NCBI GenBank assembly: GCA_041690355.1
Contig: JAWLHK010000012.1
Location: 56,152 to 120,151, forward strand
Reading direction: 5' to 3'
Source: JAWLHK01 sp041690355 [NCBI: bacterium]
Lineage (GTDB): Bacteria; J088; JAWLBW01
DNA length: 64,000 nucleotides
Shown here one piece after another: positions 57,963 to 64,000 of the stretch. Numbering within the stretch: the first letter of the stretch is position 1; each line of letters starts with the position of its first letter. A program made the position numbers and the translations under genes. Under the pieces are notes generated by a model. That model worked only from the letters and a program-made list of their open reading frames with translations. It had not been told where the DNA came from and made no database searches.

Positions 57963-60245
57963 ATGCGCTCGCTCAGCCTCCAGGCCGCTTCTCACGAGGC
58001 GGCGCTTTCCATGCAGAAATCCTCAGGCGCCCTGCGCTATCTGGGGCGGATGACCCTGCGCAAGCTTTGCGGCGTGACCGTGGCGGCGCTCCTGATTGCC
58101 GCGTGCAATGGAGATTCCGAATCGCCACGCGGACGCAGTCCGCTCACCGGCGCGGAGAACCCGGATACCGAGCAGCCCGAAACGGAGCGGCCCGACCCGG
58201 AACCATCCGATGCCACGCCCCCCGAAACGGTCCTCGTGTCGGGCCCCGTCCCGCTCGTCGCGTCGCGCACCGCTCACCTGGCCTTTTCCGGGTCGGACAG
58301 CGCGGGCCCGGTTCACTTTCTCTGCCGCATCGGCGCCGGGGCTTATCTGGCATGCGAATCGCCGGTCGTCCTGGCGGGACTCGCCGACGGCGCACAGTCC
58401 TTTTCCGTGAAGGCAGTGAATGCGGCGGGCCTCGAAGATCCCACACCCGCCACGCACGCATGGGTCGTCGACGCGACCGCGCCCGAGACGACGATTGATG
58501 CGGGGCCCTCGGCCGAAACGAGCGCCCTCCAGGCGACGTTCACGTTTTCGAGCGTCGACGATTCCGCGGATTATTTCGAGTGCAGCGTGGATGACGGTCC
58601 CTTCGCGGGATGCGGTTCTCCGCACACGCTTACCGGGCTGACCGAGGGGGATCATACCTTCGCGGTGCGCGCCGTCGACGCGGCGGGCAATGTCGACGCC
58701 ACGCCCGCCGTGCGCGCGTGGACCGTCACGCTCCCCGCCTGGGCGCCCAACGTGCTCTGGACCGAGCGGCTCGGCCAGCTGGTCGGCACGGCGCGTTCGC
58801 CCTATCATCCGATCGGCATGAAGGGGACGGATCTGGGGGTCGCGTTCCCCCTGAATGGCCAGCTGGTCATTCTCTTCGGCGATTCGTGGACCCTCGATGG
58901 GATGGACTGGGATGTCGATTCGGTCGCTCTCGCCGATCCCGCGTATGCCGGCGACGGCAGCCTGCCGCTGGTCAGCTGGCTCACGCAGCCGGGCGGGCGC
59001 TTTCTGCCGCTCACGGTTCCGGGCCTGCCGTCCGGACTGCACCTGGGCGGCATGAATGTGCCGGTCGACGGCTTCGCGAACGGCGCCACCACCTTCGTCT
59101 TCTTCAGCACCGGCTATTCGGGAAACCCCGCCGTACACACGCACTCGATTCTGGCGCACACGACCGGCTTCGATTTCGGAACGATGGCCCTCGACCATGT
59201 GGAACCGAGCGAGAAATTCATCAACATCAATGTGATCGTCGAAGGCGAAACGGCCTGGCTCTTCGGCAGCGGACCGTACCGCGCAAGCCCGATTTACCTG
59301 GCCCGCGCTCCGCTGGCGACGATCGCCGATCGCGGCACGTGGACCTATTATCAGAGCGGCAGCGGATCGATGGCCGTCTATGGCCCCGGCGAAAGCTCAG
59401 CCGCCGCACTCGTCGGCACCACCGATGTCGGCGAGTTCTCCGTGCGCAAACATCCGCGCCTCAATCTCTATCTCATGGCCTACCAGACCGGCGGCGCGCA
59501 GCGTGGGGTGCATCTGCGCACCGCCACGCATCCCGCGGGCCCGTGGAGCGCGCCGCTGCGCATCTGGAACCCCGATGTGCACGGCTACACCTACTTCATG
59601 CACGCGAGGGCAGACATTGTCGGCTACGACGACGGCCTTTCGGAGCCGGGGCGCGAGAACGAGTGGGGCGGGGAATACGGCCCGTACTTCGTCCCCGAGT
59701 GGTTCGACGGCCCGGGCACGCCCGAGGGGGCCTGGTCGATCGTCTATACGCTCTCGTCGTGGAATCCGTACACCGTGCACCTGATCCGCACGGTGCTCGG
59801 CCCGGCCGGCCTGGCGTCTCCTCAGGTGCGCGGCGCCGGTCTCCCCTGGCCCACGCTCGCCAACGCCGACTTCGCCGGCGGGCTGCAGGACTGGTCGGCC
59901 TCGGGAGACACCTTCCGCACGTTCAGCCGCAACGGAAAGCAATGCGTGACGACCTTCACGACGGAGAAGGGGGATGCCGCCGTGGGCCGTCTCTGGCAGG
60001 ACTTCACGGTGAACGACACCGTCAGCGAGCTGCGCTTTCAGGTGCACGGCGGTCAGGCCGCCGTCCGGCTCGAGCTGGGTGACGACGTTCTCTTCGCCAC
60101 CCGCGGGCGCAACAACAATGACGTCGACACGTCTGTGCGCTGGAAGCTTGCCGAACACCGCGGCAAAACCGTGCGGCTTGCCATCCACGATGACCTGACG
60201 GGAGGGTGGGGCTTCGTCAGCGTCTGCGGATTTTCCTTTCATTGA
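57963..60245 (+). CDS. DUF4185-type exported lipoprotein with Ig-like repeats
   Basis: About 760 residues. A hydrophobic signal (LRKLCGVTVAALLIAACNGD, lipobox IAAC) is followed by a Pro/Glu/Asp-rich linker (PDTEQPETERPDPEPSDATPPET), two Ig-like repeats ending in W-V-D-ATAPET-TI-GP and AW-VT (about 85-255), a five-bladed-propeller-like domain with GVAFPLNGQLVILFGDSWT, WLFGSGPYRASPIYLARAPLATI, and a C-terminal carbohydrate-binding-like beta sandwich (650-760). DUF4185 resembles GH43-type propellers; glycan binding or hydrolysis at the surface is inferred. If translation starts at 58050 the signal peptide is at the very N-terminus, which is more typical; the promoter favours 57963. Confidence 0.72.
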   Translation: MRSLSLQAASHEAALSMQKSSGALRYLGRMTLRKLCGVTVAALLIAACNGDSESPRGRSPLTGAENPDTEQPETERPDPEPSDATPPETVLVSGPVPLVASRTAHLAFSGSDSAGPVHFLCRIGAGAYLACESPVVLAGLADGAQSFSVKAVNAAGLEDPTPATHAWVVDATAPETTIDAGPSAETSALQATFTFSSVDDSADYFECSVDDGPFAGCGSPHTLTGLTEGDHTFAVRAVDAAGNVDATPAVRAWTVTLPAWAPNVLWTERLGQLVGTARSPYHPIGMKGTDLGVAFPLNGQLVILFGDSWTLDGMDWDVDSVALADPAYAGDGSLPLVSWLTQPGGRFLPLTVPGLPSGLHLGGMNVPVDGFANGATTFVFFSTGYSGNPAVHTHSILAHTTGFDFGTMALDHVEPSEKFININVIVEGETAWLFGSGPYRASPIYLARAPLATIADRGTWTYYQSGSGSMAVYGPGESSAAALVGTTDVGEFSVRKHPRLNLYLMAYQTGGAQRGVHLRTATHPAGPWSAPLRIWNPDVHGYTYFMHARADIVGYDDGLSEPGRENEWGGEYGPYFVPEWFDGPGTPEGAWSIVYTLSSWNPYTVHLIRTVLGPAGLASPQVRGAGLPWPTLANADFAGGLQDWSASGDTFRTFSRNGKQCVTTFTTEKGDAAVGRLWQDFTVNDTVSELRFQVHGGQAAVRLELGDDVLFATRGRNNNDVDTSVRWKLAEHRGKTVRLAIHDDLTGGWGFVSVCGFSFH

Positions 60246-60305
60246 GCGGCGAAGTCGACAGGCTTTCGCACCGCGCGACGATCCGGCATTCAGGCGGTCG
60301 CGGGC

Positions 60306-62030
60306 TCACACGCCGTCTGCGGGGGCGGCTGGCGCGCGGTCGAGCACCGCATCGCGGCCGTCTGCTTCGGAACGGAAGAAAGTAACGGTTACGCCTTCCA
60401 ACAGCGCGGCATTGGCATCGCGAAAGCTGCGCAGGCGCTGCTTGGTGTCGACGAGCTCAACGCATTGGGGCAGTCCGGCCGACGGGATCTCGGTCAGGTT
60501 CCCGACAAACATCCGGTCGCCGGCCAGATAGCCTCCGGCGACAGGCTGCATGACGGCCTGCCGGATGCCGGCTGCATGCGCGAGCTTCGCAAGATGGGTC
60601 GCGAGCGTCGGCGCGAGAAGGCGTGCATGCCATGCGCCGCCGCGGACGCGCGCCCCATGCCGGCAGTACAGGCGCATGACCCACAGATCTGCATCCTGCT
60701 CTTCGACCGCCTGCCCCGTTGCCGGCGCGACGCGGGAAACGGGTGCCGGGTGCGCGGCCGGTTGCGGCTCACGGCCCGTGGCGTGCGAAGCCGGCCGAAT
60801 CCCGTGTGCGCCCGGTCCCTTGGCCAGACCGATGCGTTGCGCACGATAGATGCCGGCGTGTCCCGAAAACAGGTAGGCGACGACGCACGCGATTCCCGCG
60901 TAGACTCCGGCCTGTGCGCCGAACAGCTCGATGGCCATGAGGGTCGACGCGAGGGGCGTATTCGAGGCGCCCGCGAAAACCGCGACGAAACCCATGCCCG
61001 CGAGCAGCGGCGTCGGCAGGGGCAGTATCCAGGAGAGTGTGCTCCCAAGCGTGGCGCCGATGAAAAAGAGCGGCGTCACCTCACCCCCCTTGAAGCCCGC
61101 GCCCAGGGTCACCGCGGTGAAAAGCAGTTTCGCGGCGAAATCCCATGCGGGCAGCGGCGTATCGAACGCTTCGAGGATGACCGGAATGCCGAGCCCGACG
61201 TACCGCGTTGAACCGAGAGCGGCGACGGCGAGTGCGAGGATGATCCCGCCGGCGGCGGGGCGCAGCGGAGCATACCGGATGAGCGCTTTGAACCGGTCGC
61301 CGACGACGTGCGTCGTGCGCGCGAAGAGCATCCCCACCGTTCCGAAGGCAACCCCCGCCGCAACCGCGGCCAGCAGACCCCATAACGTGAGCTGCGGAAA
61401 TGACGAGATTACGTAGTGCGTGTGCCCGACACCCCACATTGTCGTCACCTGATCGGCGACGATTGCCGAGGCGAAGCAGGGGAAAATCGCGTCGTAACGC
61501 ATCTTGCCGATGGCGAGCACCTCGAGGCCGAAGACCGCGCCCGCGAGGGGCGTGCCGAAGACCGAAGCGAACCCCGCGCTCATGCCGGCCATCAGGAGAA
61601 TGCGGCGTTGCTCGGCGCGCATCCTGAAAAGCCGGGTGAGTTGATCGGCCAGGGAGCCGCCCATCTGTACCGCCGTCCCCTCACGTCCGGCAGAGCCCCC
61701 GAAGAAGTGGGTGGCGACCGTGCCGAGAAGTACCAGGGGGGTCATGCGCAGGGGAATTACGCGCTTCGGATCATGGATTTCTTCGAGGATCTGATTGTTG
61801 CCGCGCTCGACCGAGCTTCCGTACCGGTGATAGAGCCAGCCGACGAAGAAGCCGCCCGCCGGCAGCAGGGCGATAATCCAGCGATGCGATTCGCGCCAGT
61901 CGGTCGCCCATTCGAGTGCCGCGAGAAAGCCGGCCGATGCCGTGCCCGCCAGAAGTCCGACGATCAGAGAGATCCCAAGCCATTGGGCGACCTGGGGCGC
62001 AAGAGTGAAAGGTTCGAATCGTGAGCGCAT
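60306..62030 (-). CDS. CLC-F fluoride/proton antiporter fused to a DUF190-like domain
   Basis: 574 residues. The CLC channel fold spans about 1-405. GGSAGREGTAVQMGG (112-126) has the Thr and Met of the fluoride-specific CLC-F clade (GREGP in chloride types); FGTPLAGAVFGLEV and GAGFKGGEVTPLFFIGATLG (310-329) are also CLC-F blocks. A Pro/Ala-rich linker (405-447) leads to a C-terminal domain (448-553; LWVMRLYCRHGARVRGGAWHAR, AAGIRQAVMQPVAGGYLAGD, LPQCVELVDTKQRLRSF, EGVTVTFF) with the pattern of DUF190, a family often found beside crcB. The gene is under a fluoride riboswitch, and GGTGAGG precedes its ATG. Function: export of toxic fluoride. Confidence 0.88.
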   Translation of the reverse strand: MRSRFEPFTLAPQVAQWLGISLIVGLLAGTASAGFLAALEWATDWRESHRWIIALLPAGGFFVGWLYHRYGSSVERGNNQILEEIHDPKRVIPLRMTPLVLLGTVATHFFGGSAGREGTAVQMGGSLADQLTRLFRMRAEQRRILLMAGMSAGFASVFGTPLAGAVFGLEVLAIGKMRYDAIFPCFASAIVADQVTTMWGVGHTHYVISSFPQLTLWGLLAAVAAGVAFGTVGMLFARTTHVVGDRFKALIRYAPLRPAAGGIILALAVAALGSTRYVGLGIPVILEAFDTPLPAWDFAAKLLFTAVTLGAGFKGGEVTPLFFIGATLGSTLSWILPLPTPLLAGMGFVAVFAGASNTPLASTLMAIELFGAQAGVYAGIACVVAYLFSGHAGIYRAQRIGLAKGPGAHGIRPASHATGREPQPAAHPAPVSRVAPATGQAVEEQDADLWVMRLYCRHGARVRGGAWHARLLAPTLATHLAKLAHAAGIRQAVMQPVAGGYLAGDRMFVGNLTEIPSAGLPQCVELVDTKQRLRSFRDANAALLEGVTVTFFRSEADGRDAVLDRAPAAPADGV

Positions 62031-62047
62031 GAGACCTCACCAAATGA

Positions 62048-62138
62048 AAAAACGCTGACACTTCTACCGTGATTCGGTAGGAGTCATCAGCGTCGAGACC
62101 GGCGTTCCACGCGGTTAAGGCGAACTCCATCGCCTGCG
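62048..62138 (-). ncRNA. Fluoride riboswitch (crcB motif) with intrinsic-terminator platform
   Basis: On the minus strand GGCGATGGAGTTCGCC (62117-62132) forms the first helix with the conserved loop of the crcB motif. It is followed about 40 bases later by the conserved TGATGACTCCTACC (62075-62088), which makes the pseudoknot and ligand site. The platform is visible: CGCTGA/TCAGCG and CTACCG/CGGTAG helices followed by six T (62048-62053) form a terminator that overlaps the aptamer end. Fluoride binding should prevent termination and turn on the CLC-F gene starting at 62030. Confidence 0.95.
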
Positions 62139-62151
62139 GAATTTGTCTTTC

Positions 62152-62180
62152 AGCCTATCGGAGCAGAAAAGCAGTGTCAA
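62152..62180 (-). promoter_or_regulatory. Promoter of the fluoride-riboswitch transcript
   Basis: On the minus strand a perfect TTGACA (62175-62180), 17-bp spacer and TAGGCT (62152-62157). Transcription would start near 62145, a few bases before the aptamer. Confidence 0.7.
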
Positions 62181-62410
62181 ACGCCCGCCGGGATGACCCT
62201 CGTCAGCGCGGGCGCGAGAGAACCCTGCCGCGCATTTCCCGCAGCGCGCCGTACATCACGCTCGGCCAAGCGCCGAGCTTCATGTGCTCCGTTGAAGAAC
62301 CGGCAACCTGCGGTAGAACCGGCTTCGCCCCCACGAAGATACCACGTGCCCGACCGGCATACACTGCGGCCTGTGTCCGCCCGGCGCCCCTCTGCGGTAG
62401 GATTCAGGAC

Positions 62411-62580
62411 ATGAACAAGGTCGCTCTTTGTATCCTGTCGGCTGCCGTCCTGCTGGTTTTGCTTGTTCCGCGTGCGGGGGCCGGCGCCGCCGTGGTCGTA
62501 TGGACTCAGGACGGTCGAGCTTTTCGACCTGGTTTCCTGGTTTTCCAGCCTCCCCCTATTTCGCCCTCGCGCTATAGATT
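62411..62580 (+). pseudogene. Truncated gene for an exported protein (5' remnant)
   Basis: ATG 62411 after TTCAGGAC begins a convincing signal peptide (MNKVALCILSAAVLLVLLVP, then RAGAGAA). After about 45 codons the frame runs into the 3' end of the opposing beta-propeller gene and continues only as its antisense shadow to 62884. A TAGGAT element ends 7 bases before the ATG. It looks like the start of a secreted protein whose body was lost. The rest of 62181-62410 shows no gene. Confidence 0.45.
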
Positions 62581-62581
62581 T

Positions 62582-64000
62582 TCAACCTGCCTGAGTTGTC
62601 GGTGTCAGCCAGAAACACGAGAACCAATCAACGGCCATGCAGTAGTAGAGGGTCACTCCGAGAGATTGCGTAATATCCTCCACCGACGTCACGGCCCGAT
62701 TCTTCACCTCGACCGTGTAAAGGTGGTCGGGCGGCGTGGCACCGTAAGCGACAAACGAGAGGCGGAGCGTATCGTCGGCCAGGTATCGGTGGACGACCGA
62801 ATCACCCCACACGAACTCGTCTGGTCCCTGTACCCCCGTATCCACGGGAATCGGCTCCGGCGTTCTTGGCGCATACAGGTATAGGAAATGCTCCAGGGAT
62901 TCCCCTGCCTCGACCAAACCGTAGAGAAGCTCGTTACGCTCCGTGACCGTCGGCAAAAAGTTGGAACCAAGGCTCACGCCTTGGTACTCGCTGATTCGCT
63001 TGACCGTCGCCGTAGAAATATCGAGAGCAAAGAGTCCGTTTGGCGACGTGCTATCTGTGATCGGATACCGGTATACCAGTGTTCTCCTGTCTGGTGTAAG
63101 GCGATAGTCCCGCAGGACAGAGCCGAGAGACTGCATGCTTCCGGTCACGAGGGTCACCGGATCGGGATTGCCGAGCGCAGAACTATAAATACCCTCATGA
63201 TTCATACCCAGGTAGCGTGAGAAAACGGCTCCGATGGTTCCCGAACCGTCAATCTCCGCGAAGTCATAGACCTTATCGACATTCCGATTGGAGACACTTT
63301 CGCCGGCTTGAACGGTTCCTGCAAACCCGGTCACGGCGTCGGCATAGTATAGTCCCGGATAACTGGCGTCATGAGTGGCCCGATACATAACGCCGTTGTT
63401 GACTGGGCTGACCTTAAAGTCGTACACCGTACCTGTCGTTACGGGCTTGCTGATGAGCATCGGCGCGTAGGCCACAATGGGCGCCGAGTATAACTGGGCT
63501 CGATCCGCGATATACCCTTCCTGCCAATACACGACCCGCGAAGCGTCGGCGGTAAGTTGAGGACATACATCGTCAGAAACTTCGCGACAAACCTGTTCGG
63601 TGCCGGCGCTGAAATCGGTGAGCTGAATGGGCGTTCCGCCCGTGATGGCGACCGCGTACAGTGGCGCGTTGATGTAATTCCCCGCCTGATAGATGACGCG
63701 CTGGTCATCGGGCGTGATAAGGAAGTTGTCACGCACCTGATGGTTGGCGGGCATCGTTTCCGAGAGCCTCACGCTCGACTGCGTCGACACGTCGAAGGCA
63801 TAGAGGTATTCGGTACCAGGTCCGTTATAGTCGACGACACAAACGACACGCGAAGCAAGCGGCGATACCTTGCACAGGCGTACGTTGTCCGCGCCATCGG
63901 CGTCGATAAAAACCGGATTAAAGGCGTCAACGGTCGACAAATAGAATTTCGCCACACCGGTCTCGCCCCAAGTGTAATACACGTGCTGATCGTCAACGTA
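62582..64000 (-). CDS. TolB/WD40-like beta-propeller protein (partial, N-terminus outside window)
   Basis: 472 residues are visible and the frame is open to the window edge. Repeating blade motifs: NVRLCKVSPLASRVVCVVDYNG, NFLITPDDQRVIYQAGN, CPQLTADASRVVYWQEG, DFKVSPVNNGVMYRATH, DYRLTPDRRTLVYRYPI, each 50-60 residues, in the S/TPD-x-R-V-Y pattern of TolB/PD40 propellers. Cys pairs suggest export. No catalytic signature. The C-terminal piece (LYYCMAVDWFSCFWLTPTTQAG) is unusual for a propeller end. Codon usage is less GC-rich than in neighbouring genes, suggesting recent arrival. Confidence 0.72.
   Translation of the reverse strand, partial: YVDDQHVYYTWGETGVAKFYLSTVDAFNPVFIDADGADNVRLCKVSPLASRVVCVVDYNGPGTEYLYAFDVSTQSSVRLSETMPANHQVRDNFLITPDDQRVIYQAGNYINAPLYAVAITGGTPIQLTDFSAGTEQVCREVSDDVCPQLTADASRVVYWQEGYIADRAQLYSAPIVAYAPMLISKPVTTGTVYDFKVSPVNNGVMYRATHDASYPGLYYADAVTGFAGTVQAGESVSNRNVDKVYDFAEIDGSGTIGAVFSRYLGMNHEGIYSSALGNPDPVTLVTGSMQSLGSVLRDYRLTPDRRTLVYRYPITDSTSPNGLFALDISTATVKRISEYQGVSLGSNFLPTVTERNELLYGLVEAGESLEHFLYLYAPRTPEPIPVDTGVQGPDEFVWGDSVVHRYLADDTLRLSFVAYGATPPDHLYTVEVKNRAVTSVEDITQSLGVTLYYCMAVDWFSCFWLTPTTQAG

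Overview
The window is 64 kb of high-GC (about 65%, by eye) Gram-negative chromosome. It encodes MurA and MurJ, many lipobox lipoproteins, sigma-54 two-component regulation, c-di-GMP enzymes and an MglA/MglB polarity GTPase pair very like that of myxobacteria. I infer a Myxococcota/Desulfobacterota-like lineage ('deltaproteobacterial' in the old sense); the exact phylum cannot be fixed from the sequence alone. There is no phage, IS element, CRISPR array or rRNA. One tRNA (Gln, CTG) is present.

Layout. 1-5.0 kb (mostly minus): a DUF3343 fragment, thiE, an NtrB/NtrC-type pair, a tRNA-dihydrouridine synthase and a SemiSWEET. 5.2-13.9 kb: a GAF-GGDEF cyclase with a LexA-like protein that lacks protease residues, an acyl-CoA synthetase, a SRPBCC protein, a Tam-like methyltransferase, pcrA and, divergent from it, a CarH-type B12 regulator. 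14-19.3 kb: crotonase, fluoride channel crcB, a tetR-ABC transporter operon and a two-gene YeeE/YedE sulfur transporter. 19.5-25.2 kb (minus): HTH_42 protein, DUF155 protein, gluQ, DUF389 membrane protein, BKACE enzyme. 25.3-34.6 kb (plus): murJ, a 7TM-GAF-degenerate GGDEF protein, a GAF-HD-GYP phosphodiesterase, DUF4438, two tandem lipoproteins and a GH5 enzyme. 34.6-45.5 kb (minus): a long operon-like run rpmE / prfA-prmC / murA / hisG-hisD-hisB / hisH-hisA-hisF-bioF and a class V aminotransferase. 46-53 kb: GH36-like lipoprotein, dcd, CPBP protease, mglBA, small lipoproteins, alcohol dehydrogenase. 53.5-54.7 kb: tRNA-Gln followed by a toxin-antitoxin-like pair bounded by a partial copy of the tRNA tail. 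55-64 kb: large PHP and DUF4185 lipoproteins, a fluoride-riboswitch-controlled CLC-F transporter fused to a DUF190-like domain, a truncated gene, and a partial beta-propeller protein.

The most unusual structure is a set of low-complexity intergenic arrays, nearly all of period 7, of several unrelated unit families (AATCAGG, AGCGCCA, CGTCAAT/CGTCACT, GACTGAA, TGGCAGA, CATCGGC, plus an octamer CCCCCACT). They occur about 20 times, almost only between genes, often as composite elements with a fixed module order and shared linkers. In several cases they run into the 3' end of a gene and supply its last codons and its stop codon. They resemble in kind the heptameric STRR repeats described from filamentous cyanobacteria, but the units differ.

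Other points of interest are the riboswitch/CLC-F/DUF190 fusion, the LexA-like protein with an inactive dyad, the CarH-like gene facing pcrA, and several genes whose -10 element ends only 4-7 bases before the start codon, which suggests leaderless mRNAs.
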